Assembly: GCF_018070565.1 (NCBI RefSeq)
Contig: NZ_JAGPXL010000006.1
Coordinates: 1-64,000, forward strand
Direction of reading: 5' to 3'
Length of the DNA stretch: 64,000 bases
Origin: Streptomyces sp. B93
Lineage (GTDB): Bacteria > Actinomycetota > Actinomycetes > Streptomycetales > Streptomycetaceae
A program made the position numbers and the translations under genes. The stretch's first letter is position 1. Each line of letters starts with the position of its first letter. Shown in pieces: positions 7,815 through 15,607 of this stretch. Below the pieces are notes generated by a model. The model was not told where the DNA came from, did not search any database, and saw only the letters and a program-made list of their open reading frames with translations.

Positions 7815-8258
7815 TCACGTCGATTCCGCGCGGCGCGCGGGAACGGGGCGAGGCCGGAACACGGGGATACCGTCCCGGAACGCGACCGTCAGTTCCGTCC
7901 CGGCCCGCAGGTCCGCCGGTGCGCTGTCGACGATCTCCGTCGCCATCCGGGGGCCCTCCGCGAGGTCGACGACGGCGGCGACGTACGGGGTGCGGGTGCT
8001 GAACGGTGGCAGGTCGTTGCGGTGGACGACGGACCAGGTGTGGAGCGTGGCCAGGCCACTGGCTTCCTGCCAGGTCACGTCGTCGCTCCAGCAGTGCGGG
8101 CAGAACTCCCGGGGGTAGTGGTGCGCCCGGCCGCACGCCCCGCAGCGCCGCAGCAGCAGCCGTCCGTCCGCCGCCGCCGTCCAGTAGGCGCGGGTGAAGG
8201 CGTCGGCCTCCGGGAGGTCGTACCGCGTCGTCGCCGTGCTCTGGTGCGGCGGTCTCAC
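7815..8258 (-). CDS. DUF35/OB-fold zinc-ribbon protein (thiolase partner type)
   Basis: A 147-residue protein with the two parts of the DUF35 family: a rubredoxin-like zinc ribbon with Cys39, Cys42, Cys53 and Cys56 (CGACGRAHHYPREFCPHC), and an OB-fold (LATLHTWSVVHRNDLPPF through LTVAFRDGIPVFRPRP). DUF35 proteins bind acyl-CoA and pair with thiolase-fold enzymes or enoyl-CoA hydratases, as with ChsH2-Ltp2 in steroid side-chain cleavage. The GTG start overlaps the upstream stop (GTGA, 8255-8258); an in-frame ATG at 8267 is an alternative giving three more residues. The cysteine-less thiolase 2 kb away is the obvious partner. Confidence 0.85.
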   Translation of the reverse strand: MRPPHQSTATTRYDLPEADAFTRAYWTAAADGRLLLRRCGACGRAHHYPREFCPHCWSDDVTWQEASGLATLHTWSVVHRNDLPPFSTRTPYVAAVVDLAEGPRMATEIVDSAPADLRAGTELTVAFRDGIPVFRPRPVPARRAEST

Positions 8259-8707
8259 AGGAACCATCCCAGCGCGCTGTCGAGGGACCAGGTCTGCCAG
8301 GACATGCCGAAGAACGCGACGGCCGAGATCAGCGCCATCATCAGGTTCTGCCCCTGCTCGGCCATGTCGTGGATCATGAGGGTGAGGTAGATCAGGTTCA
8401 GCAGCAGCCCGCCGAGCAGGGCGACCGGGGTGAGGAAGCCGCTGACCAGGCCGAGGCCCAGCGCGAGTTCGGCGTGGACCACGGTGTACGCCATCACCCT
8501 GGGCCGGGGTGCCACCAGCCGCTGGTAGCCCGAGCGCACCGCCCGCCACCGGTGCCGGTCGGCTATCTCCCCCGCCCAGGCGATGCCGCTGCCCCGCTGG
8601 AACCACGCCGTGCGGTCCTTGTGCCGCCAGCTCTCCAGCCACCACAGACCGAGCCCGATACGCAGGACGGCGAGCCATTCGGCGCCGGTGAGCCAGATGG
8701 TGTCCAT
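8255..8707 (-). CDS. DoxX-like integral membrane protein
   Basis: A 150-residue protein with a hydrophobic helix near the N-terminus (WLAVLRIGLGLWWLESWR), a basic amphipathic middle (RHRWRAVRSGYQRLVAPRPRV), then three hydrophobic segments (MAYTVVHAELALGLGLVSGFLTPVALLGGLLLNLIYLTLMIHD and LMMALISAVAFFGM). The RIGLGLWWLESWRHK and HAELALGLGL elements resemble the DoxX/DoxD quinone-oxidoreductase subunit family. The gene is coupled to the DUF35 gene by a GTGA overlap and is controlled, I infer, by the TetR-type box just upstream. Its role may be electron transfer for an oxidative step or simply membrane anchoring; this is not settled by sequence. Confidence 0.78.
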   Translation of the reverse strand: MDTIWLTGAEWLAVLRIGLGLWWLESWRHKDRTAWFQRGSGIAWAGEIADRHRWRAVRSGYQRLVAPRPRVMAYTVVHAELALGLGLVSGFLTPVALLGGLLLNLIYLTLMIHDMAEQGQNLMMALISAVAFFGMSWQTWSLDSALGWFL

Positions 8708-8722
8708 GGATGATGTCTATAG

Positions 8723-8737
8723 CTGACATGGCGTCAG
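8723..8737. promoter_or_regulatory. TetR-type operator before doxX-like/DUF35 operon
   Basis: CTGACATGGCGTCAG, 11 of 14 positions, lies 16-30 bases upstream of the minus-strand start at 8707. The 181-base gap to the divergent monooxygenase gene contains no second box. Confidence 0.55.
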
Positions 8738-8888
8738 ATGGCCAGCTCTCCCGCCGCTCCCTGGGTCGGCACCTGAAGGGCGCCCGAAGATCCCATCCGC
8801 ACAACCCCCACACACCCGTGATCAATCCGCAACCAATTCCGGTCTTGACCGAGACCCAACAACACGGCATGGGATTACGCTCGCGCCC

Positions 8889-10073
8889 ATGGCCGACTCC
8901 ACCGCACCCCACCCCACCGACCGCCCCGTGTACGTCATCGGCGGCGGGCCGGGCGGGCTCTCCGCCGCGTACGCGCTGCGCGCCCAGGGCATACGCGCGG
9001 TCGTCCTGGAGAAGACCGACGGCGTGGGCGCGTCCTGGCGCGGCCACTACGACCGCCTCCGCCTGCACACCACCCGCAGGGGCTCCGCGCTGCCCGGACT
9101 GCCGATGCCGCGCCGCTTCGGCCGCTGGGTCTCCCGCGACGACGTCGTCCGCTACCTGGAGAAGTACGCCGAGCGCCACGAGCTGGAGATCGTCACCGGC
9201 GTCGAGGTGTCCCGCGTCGACCGGGCGCCCGACGGCACCGGCTGGCTGCTGCACGCCACCGGCGGCCGGGAGCTGACCGGCGGCGCGGTGGTCGTCGCCA
9301 CCGGCTACAACCACACGCCCCGCGTCCCCGACTGGCCCGGCCGCGACTCCTTCACCGGCGAGTTCCTGCACGCCGCGCACTACCGCAACGCCGAGCCGTA
9401 CGCGGACCGGGACGTGCTCGTCGTCGGGGTCGGCAACACCGGTGCGGAGATCGCCGTCGACCTGGTCGAGGGCGGGGCGTCCCGGGTGCGGCTGGCCGTC
9501 CGCACGGCGCCGCACATCGTCCGCCGCTCCACCGCCGGATGGCCCGCCCAGTACACCGGCGTCCTCGTCCGGCGGCTCCCGGTCGGCCTGGTGGACCGGA
9601 TGGCCCGGCCGCTGGCCAGGGTGTCGCTGCCCGACCTGTCCGAGCACGGTCTGCCCCGGCCCGACACCGGCCTGTACAGCAGGGTCCGCGAGGGCGCGGT
9701 GCCGGTGCAGGACGTCGGCCTCATCGACGCGGTGCGCGCCGGGCGGGTCGAGGTGGTGGCCGCTGTGGAGGGGTTCGAGGACGGCAAGGTCGTCCTCGCC
9801 GACGGCGACCGGGTCGCCCCGGACGCGGTCATCGCGGCCACCGGCTATGTCCGCGGCTTGGAGGGGCTGGTCGGTCACCTCGACGTCCTGGACGACCGCG
9901 GCCGGCCGGTCGTCCGGGGCGCGCGCACCCCGGGCAACGCCCCCGGCCTGTACTTCACCGGCTTCACCAACCCCATCAGCGGCATGCTCCGCGAGCTGGC
10001 CATCGACGCGGAGAAGATCGCGAAGGCGGTCGCCCGGCGGATGGACGGCAAGGTGTCGCGCGTCGTCGGCTGA
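8889..10073 (+). CDS. Flavin-containing (class B-like) monooxygenase / NAD(P)-FAD oxidoreductase
   Basis: The 394-residue protein has an N-terminal FAD Rossmann motif VIGGGPGGLSAAYAL (about 16-30), a second dinucleotide motif VVGVGNTGAEIAVDL (about 178-192) for NADPH, and the ATGYxxxxxVPDWPG and late AATGYVRGLEGL segments of YUCCA-like and FMO-type monooxygenases. It should use NADPH and oxygen to hydroxylate or insert oxygen into a substrate, possibly the ring of the compound handled by this island. It is divergent from the doxX-like operon. The ATG at 8889 fits the conserved N-terminus although no strong ribosome site is visible. Confidence 0.87.
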   Translation: MADSTAPHPTDRPVYVIGGGPGGLSAAYALRAQGIRAVVLEKTDGVGASWRGHYDRLRLHTTRRGSALPGLPMPRRFGRWVSRDDVVRYLEKYAERHELEIVTGVEVSRVDRAPDGTGWLLHATGGRELTGGAVVVATGYNHTPRVPDWPGRDSFTGEFLHAAHYRNAEPYADRDVLVVGVGNTGAEIAVDLVEGGASRVRLAVRTAPHIVRRSTAGWPAQYTGVLVRRLPVGLVDRMARPLARVSLPDLSEHGLPRPDTGLYSRVREGAVPVQDVGLIDAVRAGRVEVVAAVEGFEDGKVVLADGDRVAPDAVIAATGYVRGLEGLVGHLDVLDDRGRPVVRGARTPGNAPGLYFTGFTNPISGMLRELAIDAEKIAKAVARRMDGKVSRVVG

Positions 10074-10153
10074 ACGGGCCGGCCCGCCCGGGTGGGCCCT
10101 GTAGGTCATCGCTCTCCCCCTTCGCTCGTGATTTGGCCGTCGCACGACGGTTC

Positions 10154-10201
10154 CTGACCCTCCGTCAGTTCAGTAATCTGAGATAACTGACAGAGCGTCA
10201 G
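10154..10201. promoter_or_regulatory. Pair of TetR-type operators before CoA ligase gene
   Basis: CTGACCCTCCGTCAG (10154-10168) and CTGACAGAGCGTCAG (10187-10201) each match 12 of 14 positions, with centres 33 bases (about three turns) apart. The sequence between and around them is A+T-richer (agttcagtaatctgagataa) and probably contains the promoter. A 10-base tandem TGTTGTTGGC (10251-10270) lies in the leader. Confidence 0.65.
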
Positions 10202-10294
10202 TTATTGCCATGGCTGCGTCGCCGGCTGGCCGTCGCTGGCGGTTGTCGGCTGTTGTTGGCTGTTGTTGGCTGTCACACAGGAGCGGGCGGACCG

Positions 10295-12523
10295 ATGCTT
10301 GGATCAACCCACGGCACCCTCACCACCGACTCCCGCCGGGCCCGGGTCATCGCCTGCGGGGAGCGTCACCCCGGCGCCGCCGTCCACGGCCGGACGGCCG
10401 ACGTCGGCGACCTCGACGTCAGCGGCCGACCGCTCCACGCCGACGTGCCCGATCTGGACCGCCTCTTCCGCCCCGAGTCCGTCGCCGTGATCGGCGCCTC
10501 GGACGCCGAGGGGCGGCCGGGCACCGGCGTCACCCGGCAACTCCTCGACTGGGCTGGGCGGGTGGGCGCCCGGCTGCACCCCGTGCACCCCTCCCGTGAC
10601 TCCGTCTTCGGCATTCCCTGTCTCCCTTCCGTCTCCGAGCTGCCCGGACCGGTCGACCTGGCCGTACTGCTGGTCGCCGATCCCCTTCCCGTGGTCGAGG
10701 AACTCGCCGAGGCCAAGGCGAGGTTCGCGGTGGTCTTCGCCTCCGGGTTCGCGGAGACGGGCACGGAGGGCGCCGCCGCGCAGGCCCGGCTCACCGCCGC
10801 CGTGGAGCGGTCCGGGATGCGGCTGCTCGGACCGAACACCAACCTCAACGCCTTCGAGCGCTTCCGCACCGACCTCAGCGGCCCGGCGATCGCCCTGATC
10901 ACCCAGTCCGGACACCAGGGCCGCCCCGTCTTCGCCCTCCAGGAGCTGGGCGTACGCCTCTCCCACTGGGCCCCGACCGGCAACGAGGCCGACCTGGAGA
11001 CCGCCGACTTCCTCTCCTACTTCGCCGAGCGGCCCGAGGTCGGCGCCGTCGCCGCCTACATCGAGGGCCTGAAGGACGGCCGCGCCTTCCTGCTGGCCGC
11101 CGACCGCGCCGCCCGCCGCGGGGTGCCCGTCGTCGCGGTCAAGGTCGGCCGCACCGAGACCGGTTCACGCACCGCCGCTTCCCACACCGGCAAGCTGACC
11201 GGCGCGGACGCGGTGGTGGACGCGGCGATGCGGCAGTACGGCGTGATCCGCGTCGACGGCCTCGACGAACTCCAGGACACGGCGGCGCTGCTGGCCAGGG
11301 CCCGCCCGCCCCGGGCCGACGGGGTCGCCGTCTATTCGATCTCCGGCGGCACCGGCGCCCACGTCGCCGACCTGGCCACGGCGGCGGGCCTTGAGCTGCC
11401 GACGCTCTCGGCGGGCAAGCAGGCCGAGCTGCACCAGTGGATACCCGGCTATCTGAGCGTGGCCAACCCGGTCGACAACGGCGGGCATCCGGTGGGCGAC
11501 CACCGGGGCCGGAAGATCATCGACGCGCTGCTCGCCGACCCGGCCGTCGGGGTGCTGATCTGCCCGGTCACCGGGCCCTTCCCCCCGCTCAGCGACCGGC
11601 TCGTGCGGGACCTGGTCGACGCGGCAGAGGAGACCGACAAGCTGGTGTGCGTGGTGTGGGGGTCGCCGGTCGGCACCGAGGGCGCCTACCGCGAGGTCCT
11701 GCTCGGCTCGTCCCGGGTGGCCACCTTCCGTACCGTCGCCAACTGCCTCACGGCCGTCCGCGCCTACCTCGGCCACCACCGCTTCGTGCGCGACTACCGC
11801 TCCCCCTTCGACGAGGCCCCCCGCTCCCCCTCGCCCTCCTACCGCAAGGCGCGCGAGCTGATGCGCCCGGGACAGCAGCTCAGCGAGCACGCGGCGAAGC
11901 AACTGCTGCGCGCCTACGGCATACGGGTGCCGCGCGAACAGCTCGTGACCAGCGCGGCGGCGGCCGTGCGCGCGGCGGGGCTGGTGGGCTACCCGGTGGT
12001 GATGAAGGCGTCCGGGGCGCGTCTCGCGCACAAGACCGAGCTGGGGCTGGTGAAGGTCGGGCTGACCTCCGCCGCCCAGGTCCGCGATGCCTACCGGGAA
12101 CTGACGGACATCGCCCGCCGCGAGGACGTGCCGCTGGACGGGGTGCTGGTCTGCCAGATGGTCGAGCAGGGCGTGGAGATGGTCGTCGGCGTCACCCATG
12201 ACGACCTCTTCGGGCCGACCGTGACGGCCGGGCTGGGCGGAGTGCTGGTGGAGGTGTTGCGGGACACGGCCGTGTGCGTGCCGCCCTTCGGGGAGGAGCA
12301 GGTCCGTGCGGCGCTCGGCCGGCTGCGTGGCCGCGCCCTCCTCGACGGGGTGCGCGGGCGGCCCCCCGCCGATCTGGAGGCGCTCGTGGAGGTCGTCCTG
12401 CGGGTCCAGCGCATGGCCCTGGAGCTGGGCGACGACCTCGCGGAACTCGACATCAACCCGCTGGTGGTGCTGCCCAGGGGCCAGGGCGCCGTGGCGCTGG
12501 ACGCGCTGGCGGTGTGCCAGTGA
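10295..12523 (+). CDS. NDP-forming acyl-CoA synthetase (acetate-CoA ligase family, fused alpha-beta)
   Basis: A 742-residue fusion of the type that makes acyl-CoA with ATP giving ADP. Order: CoA-binding Rossmann domain (DLDRLFRPESVAVIGASDAEGRPGTGV, from about residue 50), succinyl-CoA-ligase-like domains with AASHTGKLTGADAV (the phosphohistidine loop region), and a C-terminal ATP-grasp (LLRAYGIRVPREQLVTSAAAAVRAAGLVGYPVVMKASG... through ELDINPLVVL). I chose ATG 10295 because CAGGAG at about 10279-10284 precedes it; an ATG at 10210 and the longer in-frame 10205 start lack a site. It likely activates the pathway substrate or an intermediate acid. The enoyl-CoA hydratase gene follows. Confidence 0.85.
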   Translation: MLGSTHGTLTTDSRRARVIACGERHPGAAVHGRTADVGDLDVSGRPLHADVPDLDRLFRPESVAVIGASDAEGRPGTGVTRQLLDWAGRVGARLHPVHPSRDSVFGIPCLPSVSELPGPVDLAVLLVADPLPVVEELAEAKARFAVVFASGFAETGTEGAAAQARLTAAVERSGMRLLGPNTNLNAFERFRTDLSGPAIALITQSGHQGRPVFALQELGVRLSHWAPTGNEADLETADFLSYFAERPEVGAVAAYIEGLKDGRAFLLAADRAARRGVPVVAVKVGRTETGSRTAASHTGKLTGADAVVDAAMRQYGVIRVDGLDELQDTAALLARARPPRADGVAVYSISGGTGAHVADLATAAGLELPTLSAGKQAELHQWIPGYLSVANPVDNGGHPVGDHRGRKIIDALLADPAVGVLICPVTGPFPPLSDRLVRDLVDAAEETDKLVCVVWGSPVGTEGAYREVLLGSSRVATFRTVANCLTAVRAYLGHHRFVRDYRSPFDEAPRSPSPSYRKARELMRPGQQLSEHAAKQLLRAYGIRVPREQLVTSAAAAVRAAGLVGYPVVMKASGARLAHKTELGLVKVGLTSAAQVRDAYRELTDIARREDVPLDGVLVCQMVEQGVEMVVGVTHDDLFGPTVTAGLGGVLVEVLRDTAVCVPPFGEEQVRAALGRLRGRALLDGVRGRPPADLEALVEVVLRVQRMALELGDDLAELDINPLVVLPRGQGAVALDALAVCQ

Positions 12524-12647
12524 AACGAGCATGCGCATGAACACGCCTAACTCCCCCCGTAGTTCGCCAAACACAGCGGACTCCGCATATCGCCCCACTC
12601 GCCCCACTTGTTCTAATGGGCCCGAGTCGGAAAATTCCGCTGAGTCA

Positions 12648-13427
12648 TTGGTACAGCACACCACTGACAATCACGTCTCCCGCATTACCCTCAACCGCCC
12701 CGAAGCCCTCAACGCTCTCACCCCTGACCTGCGTGAACGCCTGATCCAGCTGCTGTCCGACGCCTCCGCCGACCCCACCGTGCGCGCCGTCGTGCTCACC
12801 GGGACCGGCCGTGGCTTCTGCGCGGGGGCGGATCTGCGGGGCGGGGCCGGCGCCGGGCCCCGTGTCGCCGGTGACGTCTCCCGCACGCTCCGTCTGGGCG
12901 CCCAGCGCCTGGTCGCGGCCGTCCTCGACTGTGAGAAGCCGGTGATCGCGGCGGTGAACGGCACGGCGGCGGGCCTGGGCGCGCATCTGGCGCTCGCCTG
13001 CGATCTGGTCCTGGCCGCGGAATCGGCCCGTTTCATCGAGGTGTTCGTGCGCCGCGGTCTGGTCCCCGACGGCGGCGGCGCCTACCTGCTGCCCCGCCTG
13101 ATCGGCCCGCACCGCGCCAAGGAGCTGATGTTCTTCGGCGACGCCCTCACCGCCGCGGACGCCGCCCGCCTGGGCCTGGTCAACCGGGTCGTCCCCGACG
13201 CCGACCTCACCGACACCACCCACGACTGGGCCACCCGCCTGGCCACCGCCCCCACCCGCGCCCTCACCCTCACCAAACAGCTCGTCAACGCCTCCCTCGA
13301 CACCGACCGCGCCACCGCGTTCGCCGCCGAGGCCGCCGCCCAGGAGATCAACATGACGACGGCAGACGCCCACGAGGGCCTCACGGCGTTCGCGGAACGC
13401 CGGAGCCCACACTTCGAGGGCCGCTGA
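12648..13427 (+). CDS. Enoyl-CoA hydratase/isomerase (crotonase family)
   Basis: A crotonase-fold enzyme: VSRITLNRPEALNALTPDLRERLIQLLSDASADPTVRAVVLTGTGRGFCAGADLRGG carries the GFCAGAD oxyanion-hole motif, and VNGTAAGLGAHLALACDLVLAAESARFIEVFVRRGLVPDGGGAYLLPRLIG resembles PaaG-type isomerase/hydratases, where the second catalytic Glu position is Asp or Gly. The start is uncertain: an ATG at 12531 would add 39 residues, but codons 12531-12650 have many A/T third positions, unlike the rest of the window. From the TTG at 12648 the protein is 259 residues, the family norm, though no clear ribosome site precedes it. It lies downstream of the CoA ligase and may share its promoter. Confidence 0.8.
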   Translation: MVQHTTDNHVSRITLNRPEALNALTPDLRERLIQLLSDASADPTVRAVVLTGTGRGFCAGADLRGGAGAGPRVAGDVSRTLRLGAQRLVAAVLDCEKPVIAAVNGTAAGLGAHLALACDLVLAAESARFIEVFVRRGLVPDGGGAYLLPRLIGPHRAKELMFFGDALTAADAARLGLVNRVVPDADLTDTTHDWATRLATAPTRALTLTKQLVNASLDTDRATAFAAEAAAQEINMTTADAHEGLTAFAERRSPHFEGR

Positions 13428-13454
13428 CCTGCTCCGGCGGCTCGTACTCCTTGA

Positions 13455-13595
13455 TCAGCCCACCGCCAGGGCCAGCACGGTGGCGACGAAGGCGAGCAAG
13501 GCCAGCTCCGCCGAGCTGAGCAGGGCCACGCCCCACAGGGCGAGGGCGCTCCTGGGTGCCGTGCAGGTGCCGGAGCGTACGCCCGGCCCCCGCAC
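13455..13595 (-). CDS. Possible small membrane protein (46 aa)
   Basis: From the GTG at 13595 this frame encodes 46 residues with consistently G/C third positions and one clear hydrophobic stretch, LALWGVALLSSAELALLAFVATVLALAVG, ending at TGA. It fills an otherwise empty 200-base gap convergent with the enoyl-CoA hydratase. It may be a true small membrane protein or the remnant of a longer gene; no ribosome site is evident and no family is recognised. Confidence 0.28.
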   Translation of the reverse strand: MRGPGVRSGTCTAPRSALALWGVALLSSAELALLAFVATVLALAVG

Positions 13596-13619
13596 CGTCG
13601 GCCGCGCACCCCTTCCTAT

Positions 13620-13634
13620 CTGACGGGGTGTCAG
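13620..13634. promoter_or_regulatory. TetR-type operator before flavin reductase gene
   Basis: CTGACGGGGTGTCAG, 12 of 14 positions, ends 17 bases before the chosen ATG at 13652 and follows ccttcctat, so it probably overlaps the promoter. Confidence 0.6.
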
Positions 13635-13651
13635 TTCTAATGGGGAGTGTG

Positions 13652-14251
13652 ATGGGACAAGCAGGAACGGCCGCAGCCGCCGTCCGCTATCTGAGGGGCG
13701 TTCCGCAGCCGCCGCGAGCCCACCTGCGTGCGGTGCGCGACGACGAACGGGCCGAGCGGCCCCCGGTCGACCAGGGCGAGTTCCGGCGTGTCCTCGGGAG
13801 CTTCGCGACCGGTGTGACCGTTGTGACGGCACCGGCCGTCACCGAAGGCGAAGCCCCCGCCGGTTTCGCCTGTCAGTCGTTCGCCTCCCTGTCCCTGGAC
13901 CCGCCGTTGGTGGTGTTCATGGTGGGCCGTACGTCGGCGACCTGGCCGCGGATCGCGCGCGCGGGCGTCTTCTGTGTGAACGTCCTGGCGGCGCACCAGG
14001 GCGAGCTGTGCCGGGCCTTCGCGGTGAGCGGTGCCGACAAGTTCGCGGGGGTGGCGTACGACGCGGCGCCGGTCTCCGGGTCGCCCCGGCTCGCGGGCGC
14101 CCTGGCCTGGGTCGACTGCGCGGTCCACGCCGTGCACCCCGGCGGCGATCACCTCATCGTCGTGGGCCGGGTGACCGCCCTCGGCGCCCCCGGCCCCGAC
14201 GGGCCGCCCCTCCTGTTCCACCGGGGCACCTTCAGACGGCCACCGCCATAG
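13652..14251 (+). CDS. Flavin reductase-like domain protein (two-component monooxygenase reductase type)
   Basis: The 199-residue protein contains the flavin-reductase split barrel: FRRVLGSFATGVTVVTAP, GFACQSFASLSLDPPLVVFMVGRTSATWPRIARAGVFCVNVLAAHQGELCRAFAVSGADKFAGV and GDHLIVVGRVTAL. Such enzymes supply reduced FMN/FAD to a monooxygenase oxygenase component; HsaB in steroid degradation is an example. No oxygenase component is adjacent. About 35 extra N-terminal residues (GTAAAAVRYLRGVPQPPRAHLRAVRDDERAERPP) precede the domain. ATG 13652 is preferred because GGGGAG (13643-13648) precedes it; ATG 13640 would add four residues. The 3-prime end overlaps the convergent MFS gene by 20 bases. Confidence 0.85.
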   Translation: MGQAGTAAAAVRYLRGVPQPPRAHLRAVRDDERAERPPVDQGEFRRVLGSFATGVTVVTAPAVTEGEAPAGFACQSFASLSLDPPLVVFMVGRTSATWPRIARAGVFCVNVLAAHQGELCRAFAVSGADKFAGVAYDAAPVSGSPRLAGALAWVDCAVHAVHPGGDHLIVVGRVTALGAPGPDGPPLLFHRGTFRRPPP

Positions 14252-15536
14252 GCGCCCGGCGCCGGATCACCAGCGCCATCAGCGCGGCCACCGCGCACAG
14301 CGCGCCGGAGGCGTACCAGACCACGTCGTACTCCCCGAACACGTCCCGCGCGACCCCGCCGAGCCAGGCGACCAGCGCGGCGCCGACCTGGTGGGAGGCG
14401 AGGACCCAGCCGAAGACGATCGCGGAGTCCTCGCCGTAGTGCTCGCGGCACAGGGCCATGGTCGGCGGGACGGTGGCGACCCAGTCGAGGCCGTAGAAGA
14501 CGATGAAGAAGACCATCGGGGGGTGCACGCTCGGCGCGAGCAGGATGGGCAGGAAGAGCAGGGAGATGCCGCGCAGGGCGTAGTAGGCGGCGAGCAGGCG
14601 GCGGGCGTCGAAGCGGTCGGTGAACCAGCCGGAGGCGATCGTGCCGACCACGTCGAAGACGCCGATGACGGCGAGCAGCGAGGCCGCGGCGGTGATGGGC
14701 ATGCCGTGGTCGTGCGCGGCGGGCACGAAGTGGGTCTGGATCAGGCCGTTGGTGGAGGCGCCGCAGATCGCGAAGGTGCCCGCGAGGAGCCAGAAGGGGC
14801 CGGTGCGCGCCGCGGACAGCAGGACGTTCACGGTGCGTCGGGCGGCGCCCGTCACGGGCGGCGGCTTGGGCACGAACCCCGTCGCGCCGTACGGCTTCTG
14901 TCCGATGTCGGCCGGGTGGTCCCGCAGCAGCAGCCAGACGAAGGGCACGACCGCGAGGGCGGCGAGCGACACCGTCACGGCGGCGGGGCGCCAGTCGTGG
15001 GTCTCGACGATCCAGGACAGCAGCGGCAGGAAGATCAGCTGGCCGGAGGCGGAGGCGGCGGTGAGGATGCCGGTGACCAGGCCGCGGCGTTCGGTGAACC
15101 AGCGGTTGGTGACGGTGGCGGCGAAGGCCAGCGCCATCGAGCCGCTGCCGAGGCCGACCAGCAGGCCCCAGCAGAGCATCAGCTGCCAGGCCGAGGTCAT
15201 CCACACGGTGGCGCCGGAGCCGACCGCGATCACGGTCAGCGCGACGGCGACGACGCGCCGGATGCCGAAACGGTCCATCAGCGCGGCGGCGAAGGGCGCG
15301 GTCAGCCCGTACAGGGCCAGGTTGACCGAGACGGCCGCGCCGATGGTGCCGCGTGACCAGCCGAACTCCTGGTGCAGCGGGTCGATCAGCAGTCCGGGCA
15401 GGGAGCGGAAGGCGGCGGCGCCGATGATCGTCACGAAGGTGACGGCGGCGACGAACCACGCCCAGTGGACGCGGGGGGTCTTCGGCTTCTCGCCGTCCTG
15501 TGCGCTCACGGCGGCTGCATCGGTTGTCTGGGTCAC
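14232..15536 (-). CDS. MFS permease (monocarboxylate/oxalate-formate antiporter-like)
   Basis: A 434-residue major-facilitator protein with about 12 membrane helices. WAWFVAAVTFVTIIGAAAFRSLPGLLIDPLHQEFGWSRGTIGAAVSVN and the loop DRFGIRRVV between helices 2 and 3 are characteristic of the MCT/OxlT-like branch, which carries small organic acids. The central loop DHPADIGQKPYGATGF is long and cytoplasmic, and a second half repeat contains GWFTDRFDARRLL. It is a plausible importer for the acid catabolised by neighbouring genes. It starts with GTG at 15536, is divergent from the GlxA-like regulator 71 bases away, and that regulator may control it. Confidence 0.87.
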   Translation of the reverse strand: MTQTTDAAAVSAQDGEKPKTPRVHWAWFVAAVTFVTIIGAAAFRSLPGLLIDPLHQEFGWSRGTIGAAVSVNLALYGLTAPFAAALMDRFGIRRVVAVALTVIAVGSGATVWMTSAWQLMLCWGLLVGLGSGSMALAFAATVTNRWFTERRGLVTGILTAASASGQLIFLPLLSWIVETHDWRPAAVTVSLAALAVVPFVWLLLRDHPADIGQKPYGATGFVPKPPPVTGAARRTVNVLLSAARTGPFWLLAGTFAICGASTNGLIQTHFVPAAHDHGMPITAAASLLAVIGVFDVVGTIASGWFTDRFDARRLLAAYYALRGISLLFLPILLAPSVHPPMVFFIVFYGLDWVATVPPTMALCREHYGEDSAIVFGWVLASHQVGAALVAWLGGVARDVFGEYDVVWYASGALCAVAALMALVIRRRAPMAVAV

Positions 15537-15607
15537 GTCACCCAGCTTCGGTCCCGTGATCGCCCGGATCGAGTGGCCCGGAGGACAGCATTCGTTAGAA
15601 TCGGGCC

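Noticed and set aside
10205..10294. Earlier start for the NDP-forming ligase
   Set aside because: It would place the start just past the operator, translate a TGTTGTTGGC tandem, and lacks a ribosome site, whereas ATG 10295 has CAGGAG.
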